Assembly: GCA_017465055.1 (NCBI GenBank)
Contig: JAFTWZ010000029.1
Coordinates: forward strand, 62,001-126,000
DNA: 64,000 nucleotides
Reading direction: 5' to 3'
DNA from: Alistipes sp.
GTDB lineage: Bacteria > Bacteroidota > Bacteroidia > Bacteroidales > Rikenellaceae
In this document: one piece after another, positions 8,054 to 16,839 of the stretch
Layout of the letters: each line of letters starts with the position of its first letter
How positions within the stretch are numbered: position 1 is the first letter of the stretch
The notes under the pieces: model-generated
The model's input: only the letters and a program-made list of their open reading frames with translations
The model's database searches: none
What the model was told of the DNA's origin: nothing
Translations under genes and position numbers: made by a program

Positions 8054-9805
8054 ATGAAAACATTAGGACGTGTAAACGGTATTATCTCGAATATCGTGAT
8101 CGCTAAGGTCGATGGCCCAGTAGGTCAGAACGAGATATGCCACGTATATTGCGGTGATATCCGTATGATGGCTGAGGTCATCAAGGTCATAGGCGATGAG
8201 GCCTATGTACAGGTCTACGATAGTACGCGCGGTCTTAAGATTGGCGATAAGGTGGAGTTCGAGGGTCATATGCTCGAGGCTACGCTTGCCCCAGGTCTTT
8301 TGTCGCGCAACTACGACGGTTTGCAGAACGACTTGGAGAAGATGGATGGTCTGTTCATCAACCGTGGCTCGATTACTGACCCTATCGACTTCGATTCTAC
8401 TTGGGAGTTTAAGCCACTGGCTAAGGTCGGCGACAAGGTTACCGCTGGTGACTGGCTCGGAGAGGTTAAGGAGCAGTGGGTGATGCACAAGATTATGGTG
8501 CCATTTGTTATGCAGGGCAGCTACACCGTTAAGAGCGTTGTAGCCGCTGGCACATACAAGGTTACCGATACTATCGCCGTGGTCGTAGATGCCGATAACA
8601 ACGAGTATAAGATCACTATGGTGCAGAAGTGGCCAGTAAAGCAGGCTATCCGTTGCTTTACCGAGAAGCCTCGTCCTTCGCGCGTAATGGAGACAGGTGT
8701 TCGAGCTATCGATACCTTTAATCCCCTTGCTGAGGGTGGTACAGGCTTTATCCCTGGACCTTTTGGTGCAGGTAAGACGGTGCTTCAGCACGCTATCTCT
8801 AAGCAGGCCGAGGCCGACGTTATCATCATCGTAGCGTGCGGTGAGCGTGCTAACGAGGTTGTGGAGATCTTCGCTGAGTTCCCTGAGCTCGTTGACCCAC
8901 GTACAGGCCACAAACTTATGGAGCGTACCATTATCATCTGTAACACTTCAAATATGCCTGTTGCAGCACGTGAGGCTTCGGTATATACAGGTATGACAAT
9001 CGGTGAGTACTACCGCTCGATGGGCTTGAAGGTATTGGTTATGGCCGACTCTACATCGCGTTGGGCACAGGCACTACGTGAGATGTCTAACCGCCTCGAG
9101 GAGCTCCCAGGTCAGGATGCATTCCCTATGGACCTTTCGGCTGTTATCTCTAACTTCTACGCACGAGCAGGCCTCGTAAAGCTCAACAATGGTGCTACCG
9201 GTTCGGTAACATTCCTCGGTACAGTATCGCCTGCGGGTGGTAACCTCAAGGAGCCTGTTACGGAGTCTACCAAGAAGGCTGCACGTTGCTTCTATGCTCT
9301 CTCTCAGAGTCGTGCCGACTCGAAGCGTTACCCAGCTATCGACCCACTCGATTCATACTCTAAGTATTTGGAGTATCCCGAGATTCGCGAGTATCTCGAC
9401 GAGCATATCGAGAAGAACTGGGTAGATGCTGTAAACGAGGGTAAGGTTATTATGCAGCGCGGTAAGGAGGCTAACGACCAGATCAACATCCTCGGTGATG
9501 ATGGTGTACCTGTAGAGTACCACGAGCGCTTCTGGAAGAGTGAGCTTCTCGACTCGGTAATCTTGCAGCAGGATGCCTTCGATGATATCGATGCTAACTG
9601 TCCTATCGAGCGTCAGCAGGTGATGTACAATTTGGTGCTTAACATCTGTCGCTCTAACTTCAAGCTCGACACATTCGAGGAGTGCTCTAAGTTCTTTAAA
9701 GATCTTATCTACCTCTTCCGTCAGATGAACTACTCGGAGTGGAAGTCAGAGCAGTATGATAACTTCCTCAAGCAGATTGAGACTCTTGTAAATAGCAAAC
9801 TCTAA
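8054..9805 (+). CDS. ntpA: V-type ATP synthase subunit A (catalytic)
   Basis: The catalytic subunit alternates with B in the V1 head. The 583-residue protein has the N-terminal beta barrel, the A-type non-homologous insert (GDWLGEVKEQWVMHKIMVP region, about 135-195), Walker A GPFGAGKTVLQ near 235-245, the GERANEVVEIFAEFPEL segment and SRWAQALREMSNRLEELPGQ around 333-352. All catalytic features look intact, so the enzyme should hydrolyse or make ATP. The long antisense open frame over its first part has no independent support. Confidence 0.96.
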   Translation: MKTLGRVNGIISNIVIAKVDGPVGQNEICHVYCGDIRMMAEVIKVIGDEAYVQVYDSTRGLKIGDKVEFEGHMLEATLAPGLLSRNYDGLQNDLEKMDGLFINRGSITDPIDFDSTWEFKPLAKVGDKVTAGDWLGEVKEQWVMHKIMVPFVMQGSYTVKSVVAAGTYKVTDTIAVVVDADNNEYKITMVQKWPVKQAIRCFTEKPRPSRVMETGVRAIDTFNPLAEGGTGFIPGPFGAGKTVLQHAISKQAEADVIIIVACGERANEVVEIFAEFPELVDPRTGHKLMERTIIICNTSNMPVAAREASVYTGMTIGEYYRSMGLKVLVMADSTSRWAQALREMSNRLEELPGQDAFPMDLSAVISNFYARAGLVKLNNGATGSVTFLGTVSPAGGNLKEPVTESTKKAARCFYALSQSRADSKRYPAIDPLDSYSKYLEYPEIREYLDEHIEKNWVDAVNEGKVIMQRGKEANDQINILGDDGVPVEYHERFWKSELLDSVILQQDAFDDIDANCPIERQQVMYNLVLNICRSNFKLDTFEECSKFFKDLIYLFRQMNYSEWKSEQYDNFLKQIETLVNSKL

Positions 9806-9823
9806 AAATAGGGAGAACAAGTT

Positions 9824-11143
9824 ATGACAACACGAGCATTTCAGAAAGTATATACAAAGATTGATAATATCACTAAGGCTACCATCACGCTGCGTGCTAC
9901 GGGCGTGGGTAACGACGAACTTGCTACGGTAGGTGGTCGCTTGGCTCAGGTGGTAAAGATTATGGGTGACAAGGTTACCCTTCAGGTGTTTGCAGGTACC
10001 GATGGTCTTGCTACCAACTCTGAGGTAGTATTCCACGGCGAGCCTCCTGTATTGCGAGTATCGGACGCTCTCGCAGGTCGCTTCTTCAACGCCTATGGCG
10101 AGCCACTCGAGGGTGGTGAGAAGATTGAGGGCGAGGCGCGCCAGATTGGTGGCCCTACGGTTAACCCATTCCGTCGTCTGCAGCCTTCGGAGCTTATCGC
10201 TACGGGTATCGCGGGTATCGACCTTAACAACACCATCGTGTCGGGTCAGAAGATTCCATTCTTCGCCGACCCTGATCAGCCATACAATGCCGTTATGGCT
10301 AACGTTGCCCTTCGTGCTAAGGCCGACAAGATTATCTTGGGCGGTATGGGTCTTACCAACGACGACTTCCTCTACTTCAAGCAGGTATTCGAGAACGCAG
10401 GTGCTTTGGACCGTATCGTTTCGTTCGTAAATACTACGGATAACCCTCCAGTAGAGCGTCTGCTCGTTCCAGATATGGCACTTACGGCTGCCGAGTACTT
10501 CGCAGTAGACAAGGGCGAGAAGGTGTTGGTACTGTTGACAGATATGACCCTCTACGCCGATGCTTTGGCTATCGTGTCTAACCGTATGGATCAGATTCCA
10601 TCGAAGGACTCTATGCCAGGTTCGCTCTATTCGGACCTTGCAAAGATCTACGAGAAGGCTGTGCAGCTGCCTAACGGCGGTTCTATCACCATTATCGCAG
10701 TAACTACATTGTCAGGTGGCGATATCACTCACGCTATCCCTGATAACACTGGTTATATCACCGAGGGTCAGCTCTTCTTGCGTACCGATACCGATACTGG
10801 TAAGGTTATCGTCGACCCATTCCGTTCGCTGTCGCGTCTTAAGCAGCTCGTTATCGGCAAGAAGACTCGCGAGGATCACCCACAGGTTATGAACGCCTGC
10901 GTACGTCTGTATGCCGATGCTGCCAACGCTAAGACCAAGCTCGAGAACGGTTTCGACTTGTCGAACTACGACGAGCGTACGCTGGACTTCGCTCGCGAGT
11001 ACTCTAAGAAGTTGCTTGCTATCGACGTAAACATCGAGATTGAGGAGATGCTTGACACTGCTTGGACACTCTTTGCGAAGTACTTCTCTAAGGGCGAGGT
11101 AAGCATCAAGCAGGAGCTCGCAGATAAATATTGGAAAGCATAA
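9824..11143 (+). CDS. ntpB: V-type ATP synthase subunit B
   Basis: The non-catalytic nucleotide-site subunit of the V1 head. The 439-residue protein has the B-type core ELIATGIAGIDLNNTIVSGQKIPFF, with no true Walker A (the loop reads VSGQKIPFFADPDQ), then VLLTDMTLYADALAIVSNRMDQIPSKDSMPGSLYSDLA, diagnostic of V/A-type B subunits. Gap to subunit A is 18 bases and to D is 9. Length is slightly shorter than archaeal B (about 460). Confidence 0.95.
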   Translation: MTTRAFQKVYTKIDNITKATITLRATGVGNDELATVGGRLAQVVKIMGDKVTLQVFAGTDGLATNSEVVFHGEPPVLRVSDALAGRFFNAYGEPLEGGEKIEGEARQIGGPTVNPFRRLQPSELIATGIAGIDLNNTIVSGQKIPFFADPDQPYNAVMANVALRAKADKIILGGMGLTNDDFLYFKQVFENAGALDRIVSFVNTTDNPPVERLLVPDMALTAAEYFAVDKGEKVLVLLTDMTLYADALAIVSNRMDQIPSKDSMPGSLYSDLAKIYEKAVQLPNGGSITIIAVTTLSGGDITHAIPDNTGYITEGQLFLRTDTDTGKVIVDPFRSLSRLKQLVIGKKTREDHPQVMNACVRLYADAANAKTKLENGFDLSNYDERTLDFAREYSKKLLAIDVNIEIEEMLDTAWTLFAKYFSKGEVSIKQELADKYWKA

Positions 11144-11152
11144 TAATAGCCT

Positions 11153-11767
11153 ATGGCAATCAAATTTCAGTATAACAAGACCTCGCTCGGTGAGCTGAAC
11201 AAGCAGCTCAAAATCCGAAAGAATGCACTGCCTACCATTAAGAGTAAGGAGAGTGCGTTGCGTTCGGAGGTTAAACGTGCGAAGGACTCTGCACTTGCCT
11301 ACCGTAAGGAGCTCGACGAGCTTATTGCTCAGTACGACTATATGGTACAGCTGTGGGGAGAGTTTGATTGTGACCTTATCCGCATCGTCGATGTCGAGTT
11401 ATCGACACAGAAGATTGCGGGCGTGTGCATCCCAATATTGAGCGATATCGTCTACGAGGAGAAGCCCTACGACCTTTTCTCGGCACCTGTATGGTATGCT
11501 GAGGGCATTAGGGTTCTCAAGAAGATGTCGCGTTTGGGCATAGAGTTCGAAGTGTACAATCGCAAGATGACACTCTTGGACTATGCGCGTCGCAAAACTA
11601 CTCAGAAGGTAAACCTCTACGAGAAGGTACAGATTCCCGGTTATGAGGATGCCATACGTAAGATTAAACGATTTATGGAGGATGAGGAGAACCTAAGTAA
11701 ATCGGCACAGAAGATTGTTAAAACTCGTCAGGCGCAAGCCGCGGCTATGGAGGAGCCTAACGTATGA
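11153..11767 (+). CDS. ntpD: V-type ATP synthase subunit D (central shaft)
   Basis: Subunit D forms the rotating coiled-coil shaft inside A3B3. The 204-residue protein begins FQYNKTSLGELNKQLKIRKNALPTIKSKESALR, the usual N-terminal helix, and ends in a second long helix (YEDAIRKIKRFMEDEENLSKSAQKIVKTRQ). The stop overlaps the next start by four bases (ATGA at 11764-11767), indicating translational coupling with subunit I. Confidence 0.9.
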   Translation: MAIKFQYNKTSLGELNKQLKIRKNALPTIKSKESALRSEVKRAKDSALAYRKELDELIAQYDYMVQLWGEFDCDLIRIVDVELSTQKIAGVCIPILSDIVYEEKPYDLFSAPVWYAEGIRVLKKMSRLGIEFEVYNRKMTLLDYARRKTTQKVNLYEKVQIPGYEDAIRKIKRFMEDEENLSKSAQKIVKTRQAQAAAMEEPNV

Positions 11768-13623
11768 TAAGTAAGATGATACGCTACGACATTGTGCTTT
11801 ATGCTGGAGAGCAGGAGCACTTTGTCAACGAGCTACGCGAGCTTGGTCTTGTCGATATCACAACCACTGGCTGGGAACCTAATGAGAGTGACCGAGCGCT
11901 TCTCTCGGAGATAGAGGCTCGCCAGAAGGCTTTGGAGTTCCTATCGTCGTTTGCATCATCCGATAATTTCAATGCCAATGCTATGGCCTATGCCTCGGGC
12001 GAGGAGGCCTACGAGTGCTACGAGTCGGCACGCTCGGAGCGTCAGCGCATTGCGCAGGATACTCTTCGTTTGGAGAAGCTCGCCGAGGAGATAGCGCCCT
12101 GGGGACGTTACTCTATCGATGATGTTACGCGCCTTAGCGAGCGCGGTATTGTGATGCGATTCTTCGTGTCGCAGACTGCCGCTTTCGAGCGTATGATGGA
12201 GGAGCCCGTGGAGGGTATCACCATCGCAGAGGTTGGTCGCACGCAGTCGAACGTCTACTTCGTAGTTATCGCTACGGACGGTGCTTCGCTAGCGATCGAT
12301 GGTCAGGAGATACGTCTACCTCAGATGGATAGCGAGGATATGCGTAAGGAGATTCTTCGTCTCAAGGCTGAGGACAAGGCTCTCGATGAGGTATTCTCTC
12401 GCGCGGCACTATCTAAGGAGCTTATCGCATCGGAGTGTGGTCAGCTTAAGGAGCAGCTTCAGGGTCTCAAGGTGGGTGCTATGGCACAGCGCGAGGCCGA
12501 TGGCAACCTCCTCATTCTCGAGGGTTGGGCCGAGGCTGATACTGCCGATAGGGTAGATGCTCTGCTTAAGGAGTATCCTAATCTGGTCTATGACCGTCGC
12601 GATGCTACTATCGACGACGAGGCCCCTGTGAAACTCAAGAACAATAAGTTTGCTCGGCTGTTCGAGCTCATCGGCTCGATGTATGCGATGCCTAAGTATG
12701 GTACGTTGGACCTCACGGCTATCTTCGGACCATTCTATATGTTGTTCTTCGCCATCTGTCTTAATGATGCTGGTTATGGTGCCGTATTGTTGGCACTGGG
12801 TATTGCACTTCTCAAGAAGGGTGGTCCAAAACTTCGTCAGGCAGCGTGGTTGTCTATAGTGTGTGCATCGGCAACGGTAATATTCGGTACATATACCGGT
12901 TCGCTGTTTGGTATGAGTATTCCAGAGCTGTTGGGATATGAGGCTGGTGAGCCTACGCCATTCCTCGACTTCCCCAACCAGTTCTTCTCGATTGCCCTGG
13001 CGATTGGTGTCGTTCAGATATTGATAGGTATGGCTATCAACATCTATATGCAGAGCAAGCTATTCGGCTTTACCTCGACATTTGGCTTATTGGGTTGGTT
13101 TATAATCATCCTCTCGGGCTCTATTGCCGTAGGTTTGCCACTGTTTGGTATCACTATCCCTGGTTTCGATGCTTCGTCGCCTATTTTCTACGCTTGTATG
13201 GGTGTGGGCGCGGTGCTTATGCTCCTTCTTAACAACGTTAAGCGTAATCCGCTTATCAACTTTGGAGCGGGCCTCTGGGATGCATACAACAACATCACTG
13301 GTTTGTTGAGCGATGTGCTCAGCTACATCCGTCTCTTCGCTATTGGACTCTCGGGTGGTGTGCTCGCTCAGGTATTTAACTCGTTGGCTATGGGTCTTTC
13401 GGGCCTTAGCGAGGGTATCGGCGATTCGGCGTGGTATGTCGTGGCGCTACAGATTGTTGCGGCCTCGATTATCCTGATTATCGGTCACGGTATCAACCTC
13501 TTTATGTCGGCAATATCGTCATTTGTGCACCCTATGCGTTTGACGTTTGTCGAGTTTTATAAAAATGCAGGTTTCGAGATGGGACAGCGCTCTTTCGACC
13601 CTGTGCGTAAAATGAATGAGTAA
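11764..13623 (+). CDS. ntpI: V-type ATP synthase subunit I
   Basis: Subunit I is the membrane stator that carries the ion half-channels. Residues about 1-310 form the soluble arm (MIRYDIVLYAGEQEHFVNELRELGLVDI); from about 325 (ICLNDAGYGAVLL) there are seven or eight membrane helices, with DVLSYIRLFAIGLSGGVLAQVFN near 518-540 containing the essential arginine of the half-channel. An internal start at codon 5 is also possible. The 619-residue length is usual. Coupled to subunit D by ATGA overlap. Confidence 0.93.
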   Translation: MISKMIRYDIVLYAGEQEHFVNELRELGLVDITTTGWEPNESDRALLSEIEARQKALEFLSSFASSDNFNANAMAYASGEEAYECYESARSERQRIAQDTLRLEKLAEEIAPWGRYSIDDVTRLSERGIVMRFFVSQTAAFERMMEEPVEGITIAEVGRTQSNVYFVVIATDGASLAIDGQEIRLPQMDSEDMRKEILRLKAEDKALDEVFSRAALSKELIASECGQLKEQLQGLKVGAMAQREADGNLLILEGWAEADTADRVDALLKEYPNLVYDRRDATIDDEAPVKLKNNKFARLFELIGSMYAMPKYGTLDLTAIFGPFYMLFFAICLNDAGYGAVLLALGIALLKKGGPKLRQAAWLSIVCASATVIFGTYTGSLFGMSIPELLGYEAGEPTPFLDFPNQFFSIALAIGVVQILIGMAINIYMQSKLFGFTSTFGLLGWFIIILSGSIAVGLPLFGITIPGFDASSPIFYACMGVGAVLMLLLNNVKRNPLINFGAGLWDAYNNITGLLSDVLSYIRLFAIGLSGGVLAQVFNSLAMGLSGLSEGIGDSAWYVVALQIVAASIILIIGHGINLFMSAISSFVHPMRLTFVEFYKNAGFEMGQRSFDPVRKMNE

Positions 13624-13662
13624 AAACAAGTAATAATTAACAATTTAAAAACTTAAACTATT

Positions 13663-14118
13663 ATGAATGCAGGATTAATTTTGGCTTATTTGGGCGTTGT
13701 CCTTATGGTCGGTGTTTCAGGTTTGGCTTCAGCCGTTGCTACCGCACGTTGCGGTATGGCTGCAGTAGGTGCTTTGAAGAAGAATAGCGGCGCCTTCGGT
13801 AGCTATATGATTCTCTCGGCTCTTCCAGGTTCTCAGGGTCTCTACGGCTTCGTAGGTTACTTTATGGTTAGCGGCCTTATCTCAGCTGAGATGCCTATGC
13901 TTACAGCTGTAGGTATCTTTGGTGCTGGTTTGTTGATGGCTATCGTTTGCTTGTCATCAGCATTGTTCCAGGCTAAGGTTTGTGCTAACGGTATCGTAGC
14001 TATCGGTAACGGTAACGATGTTATGGGTAAGACCCTTATCCTTGCTGCGTTCCCTGAGCTCTATGCTATCTTGGGTGTTGCTGCAACATTCCTTATCTCA
14101 TCGGCTATCGCTTACTAA
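13663..14118 (+). CDS. ntpK: V-type ATP synthase subunit K (rotor ring proteolipid)
   Basis: The 151-residue protein is a double hairpin of four membrane helices, the size of NtpK. First hairpin LPGSQGLYGF (54-63); second hairpin FPELYAILG (130-138) carries the ion-binding Glu132. Compared with the Enterococcus hirae Na+ site (L61, T64, Q65, Y68, Q110, E139, from memory), the residues here at a constant offset of 7 are L54, S57, Q58, Y61, Q103 and E132, so five of six are identical and the sixth is Thr to Ser. This argues for sodium coupling. Last gene of the operon, followed by a strong terminator. Confidence 0.93.
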   Translation: MNAGLILAYLGVVLMVGVSGLASAVATARCGMAAVGALKKNSGAFGSYMILSALPGSQGLYGFVGYFMVSGLISAEMPMLTAVGIFGAGLLMAIVCLSSALFQAKVCANGIVAIGNGNDVMGKTLILAAFPELYAILGVAATFLISSAIAY

Positions 14119-14144
14119 TTTTTAGATAGCGACAAATAGTTAGG

Positions 14145-14180
14145 GTCTGTCTAACTCTGAAAAGAGTTAGGCAGGCTTTT
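14145..14180. terminator. Terminator between ntpK and the AraC gene
   Basis: A 14-bp stem (14145-14158 with 14163-14176, two G-T pairs) closes a GAAA tetraloop and is followed by TTTT. It sits between convergent gene ends and probably serves both strands. Confidence 0.85.
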
Positions 14181-14181
14181 A

Positions 14182-15048
14182 CTATTTGTACCTCTCACGA
14201 TATTTGGCCGGGCTGATACCCTCGATGCGGGCAAAGTACTTGCCGAAAAACGAGGGTGAGGGGAAATTGAGCGTGTAGGCTATCTCCTTGACCGTAAGGT
14301 CGGTAGAGGTGAGGAGCGTGACGGCATCAAGCATCACATAGCGCTCAATCCATTCAGTGGCGCTCTGACCACTTGCCCGCTTGATGGTTGTAGATATATA
14401 TTTGGGCGTGAGACCCATTCGCTCGGCATAGAACTTAAGCTCGCGATGCTCGCGATAGTTCTCCTCGACAAGGCGCAAGAAGTCATCGGTAAGGCGTGTG
14501 CCACTGTCGTCACTCTCGCTCTTGGCGCTATGCAGAAAGTAGCCCATACCGAGGAAAAATGCGTGGGTCAGGAGACGCAAAATCTCCAAGCGGTGAGGGT
14601 TTTGCTCCGTGGCAATGGTGTTGCAACACATTGAGATATAATCCTCTAATGCTCGCCGTGCTTCAGCCGATAGTTGAGCGTATGGGCTTTCGGTAACGAC
14701 ATTGCGAAGATTAAAGCTGTTGCCAATCGTAAGCGATGATGTAAACTCTTCGGACATAAGGATATAGGTTGCCTCGAAGTCGGGGCTAATATTTACCATC
14801 TCGGTTATCTGCCCAGGCAATACAATAAAGAAGCCTCCCGCCACAAGGTCGAAGGTCTTGGCATTGATGCGCCCTGTGCCACGACCACCACGGCAATATA
14901 CCGCAACGATAAGTGGCGAGCGGTATGGGTGATTGGGCAATATGGCGAACGATGGGTTGTCGATAATCGAGAATTCGTCGCCCATAGAGTGGGTAGTGCC
15001 TCGGTGTCCACCTTGGATATAGCTTTCGATAGTTTGCGATAATGTCAT
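14182..15048 (-). CDS. AraC family transcriptional regulator
   Basis: A 288-residue one-component regulator. The start at 15048 (MTLSQTIESYIQGG) is preferred over the ATG at 15099 because the only -7 box (15068-15075) lies between them. The N-terminal half is a cupin-like sensor domain (AGGFFIVLPGQITEM); the C-terminal ~100 residues hold the double helix-turn-helix (FYAERMGLTPKYISTTIKRASGQSA, then TVKEIAYTLNFPSPSFFGKYF ... GISPAKYRERYK). It is divergent from the small 11-mer-repeat protein, its most likely local target. Effector unknown. Confidence 0.88.
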   Translation of the reverse strand: MTLSQTIESYIQGGHRGTTHSMGDEFSIIDNPSFAILPNHPYRSPLIVAVYCRGGRGTGRINAKTFDLVAGGFFIVLPGQITEMVNISPDFEATYILMSEEFTSSLTIGNSFNLRNVVTESPYAQLSAEARRALEDYISMCCNTIATEQNPHRLEILRLLTHAFFLGMGYFLHSAKSESDDSGTRLTDDFLRLVEENYREHRELKFYAERMGLTPKYISTTIKRASGQSATEWIERYVMLDAVTLLTSTDLTVKEIAYTLNFPSPSFFGKYFARIEGISPAKYRERYK

Positions 15049-15067
15049 AAATACGCCTTTTACTCCA

Positions 15068-15075
15068 CAAAGATA
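15068..15075 (-). promoter_or_regulatory. -7 box for the AraC gene
   Basis: The reverse strand reads TATCTTTG 19 bases before the chosen ATG at 15048. Together with the box at 15164 it makes a divergent promoter region of about 90 bases. Confidence 0.6.
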
Positions 15076-15163
15076 CGACTTTTGCGCGATATGTTGCAAT
15101 CATATCGGAATAATAGTCCATTAAATCGGAATTTTGGCACTTTATTCGTGTGGCTCGATGTTC

Positions 15164-15171
15164 TACCTTTG
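15164..15171 (+). promoter_or_regulatory. -7 box for the small repeat protein
   Basis: TACCTTTG 39 bases upstream of the ATG at 15211; AAGGA just before the ATG may act as ribosome-binding site. The ATG at 15082 lies upstream of the box and is therefore not used. Confidence 0.6.
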
Positions 15172-15210
15172 CACCATCGAAACAAAGTTAAACTAAAAAC
15201 ATCAAGGATT

Positions 15211-15426
15211 ATGACAAAGAAGAGTGTTAAGGAGGTTGCAGTAAAGACCTATGTAACGATTGAGAATGCGGTAGTTGGTGGCTACAAGGCGATAGAGAGT
15301 GCGGTGGTAGATGGCTACAAGGCTGTGGAGAATGCCACGGTGAACTCCTATAAGTCGGTCGAGGAGACTGCGGTGAACATTGGCAAGAGCCTGATGGAGG
15401 AGTATAACAAGCCCAATAAGCAATAA
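15211..15426 (+). CDS. Small protein of four 11-residue amphipathic repeats
   Basis: A 71-residue protein without signal peptide. After MTKKSVKEVAVKT come four 11-residue units: YVTIENAVVGG, YKAIESAVVDG, YKAVENATVNS and YKSVEETAVNI, then a charged tail. The consensus YKxxExAxVxx is expected to form an 11/3 amphipathic helix, as in alpha-synuclein, apolipoproteins and LEA group 3 proteins, which bind membranes or form hendecad coiled coils. I recognise no named family; membrane binding or stress protection is a guess. Divergent from the AraC regulator. Confidence 0.75.
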   Translation: MTKKSVKEVAVKTYVTIENAVVGGYKAIESAVVDGYKAVENATVNSYKSVEETAVNIGKSLMEEYNKPNKQ

Positions 15427-15429
15427 AGA

Positions 15430-15461
15430 GGGGATGACAAATTTACTTTTTAATCATCCCC
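15430..15461 (+). terminator. Hairpin with the conserved TTTACTTTTTA loop
   Basis: GGGGATGA (15430-15437) pairs with TCATCCCC (15454-15461) around a loop containing AAATTTACTTTTTA. There is no T-run after the stem, so terminator function is uncertain. The same loop occurs at 57561-57574 and in related form near 26905 and 37875. Confidence 0.6.
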
Positions 15462-15513
15462 AACTATTTGTATTACCTTCGGTTCGTACGGTACAACACT
15501 CTATTATTAGCGG

Positions 15514-16530
15514 TTAGAATAGCGACTGCTCTGAACTCTGGCCAAAGGCGTAGCCGAGGTGGCGGTAGGCAAGTTCAGTAGCCTCGCGGCCACGTGGCGT
15601 GCGTTTTAGGAATCCCTCTTTAATAAGGAATGGCTCATATACCTCCTCTACCGTTCCGGCTTCCTCGCTCACGGCCGTAGCTATGGTGTTGAGACCTACA
15701 GGTCCACCATTAAACTTCTCGATTATCGTTGCCAGAATCTTATTGTCCATCTGGTCTAAGCCGCGCGAATCGATATTTAGCGCCGTTAGTGCTATGCGTG
15801 TGATATCCACGTCGATATGTCCCTCTCCTTCGACCATCGCGAAGTCGCGTACACGGCGCAGTAGAGCATTGGCAATACGCGGAGTGCCACGCGAGCGGAG
15901 GGCTATCTCGAGTGCGGCATCATCGTCTATCGATATGTCGAGTATAGCCGCCGAACGCTTTACAATGCCAGCCAATATTGGAGCGTCGTAGTATTCGAGG
16001 TGGCAGGTTATGCCAAATCGAGCACGCAGTGGCGATGTGAGTAGTCCGCTACGTGTCGTAGCACCCACAAGCGTAAAGGGTGCAAGCTCAATCTGTATCG
16101 ATCGTGCTGCGGGGCCTTTATCTAAGACAATATCAATTTTATAGTCCTCCATAGCCGAGTAGAGATACTCCTCGACTATTGGACTGAGACGGTGTATCTC
16201 GTCGATAAAGAGTATGTCGCCAGGATTGAGGTTGGTAAGCAACCCCGCCAAATCGCCAGGCTTGTCGAGCACTGGGCCCGAGGTCACTCTTAGCTGCGCG
16301 CCCATCTCGTTGGCGATGATGTTTGCCAGAGTGGTCTTTCCGAGTCCTGGAGGGCCGTGCAGAAGCACGTGGTCGAGCGAGTCGCCACGCATCAGTGCCG
16401 CCTTAATAAATATCTTGAGGTTAGCGACTATTTTGTCCTGACCAGCAAAGTTTTGCAGTTGTTGCGGACGTATGCGGCCCTCGAACTCCTTGTCGCTCTC
16501 TATGTTTCGTATATTTCTATCTACACCCAT
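15514..16530 (-). CDS. ruvB: Holliday junction branch migration helicase RuvB
   Basis: RuvB is the hexameric AAA+ motor that, with RuvA, drives branch migration of Holliday junctions. The start is taken at the ATG at 16530 (MGVDRNIRN), giving 338 residues. Walker [13 protein letters not shown] lies near 59-70, Walker [11 protein letters not shown] near 109-118, sensor [18 protein letters not shown] around 157-174, and a C-terminal winged helix ([20 protein letters not shown]). Standard length. Promoter box nine bases upstream. Confidence 0.96.
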   Translation of the reverse strand: MGVDRNIRNIESDKEFEGRIRPQQLQNFAGQDKIVANLKIFIKAALMRGDSLDHVLLHGPPGLGKTTLANIIANEMGAQLRVTSGPVLDKPGDLAGLLTNLNPGDILFIDEIHRLSPIVEEYLYSAMEDYKIDIVLDKGPAARSIQIELAPFTLVGATTRSGLLTSPLRARFGITCHLEYYDAPILAGIVKRSAAILDISIDDDAALEIALRSRGTPRIANALLRRVRDFAMVEGEGHIDVDITRIALTALNIDSRGLDQMDNKILATIIEKFNGGPVGLNTIATAVSEEAGTVEEVYEPFLIKEGFLKRTPRGREATELAYRHLGYAFGQSSEQSLF

Positions 16531-16539
16531 AGGTATAAC

Positions 16540-16547
16540 CAAAGTTA
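16540..16547 (-). promoter_or_regulatory. -7 box for ruvB
   Basis: The reverse strand reads TAACTTTG nine bases before the ruvB ATG, predicting a leader of only a few bases. A second match, TATATTTG, lies at 16554-16561 and could be an alternative start. Confidence 0.55.
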
Positions 16548-16714
16548 ATAGTGCAAATATAGTGATTTATCTTTAATCAAACAATAGCTGTGCTATTGTC
16601 GCGGGGTTATTTAAAATTGTTAAATTGGGGCGATATCTCTACAATGCTGTTGTACGTAACACACTATCGGATTATGCCGCTGGCAGATATTTTGTGGGAA
16701 AATAGAGTATAATT

Positions 16715-16744
16715 TTGCCGTTTTGAAATTAAGTAGTATATTTG
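16715..16744 (+). promoter_or_regulatory. Promoter of the nuclease/receptor operon
   Basis: TTG at 16715-16717, 19-base spacer, TATATTTG at 16737-16744. The first gene starts at 16840, leaving a leader of about 90 bases that contains a perfect palindrome. The intergenic stretch 16531-16839 otherwise shows only A/T-rich sequence. Confidence 0.65.
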
Positions 16745-16756
16745 CAATCTCCCATT

Positions 16757-16774
16757 ATATCTCTAAAGAGATAT
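16757..16774. promoter_or_regulatory. Perfect palindrome in the operon leader
   Basis: ATATCTCT and AGAGATAT form 8-bp perfect arms around AA, about 13 bases downstream of the -7 box. It could be an operator for a dimeric regulator or a small hairpin in the mRNA leader. No further copy was noticed in the window. Confidence 0.4.
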
Positions 16775-16839
16775 GATGAACGGAAAAGTATTTACATCAT
16801 ACATTATTTTTATTTATTTAACCTACAAAACAACACATT

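Noticed and set aside
8063..8911. 282-codon open frame antisense to ntpA
   Set aside because: Mirror of the codon pattern of ntpA; no promoter, no recognisable domain.
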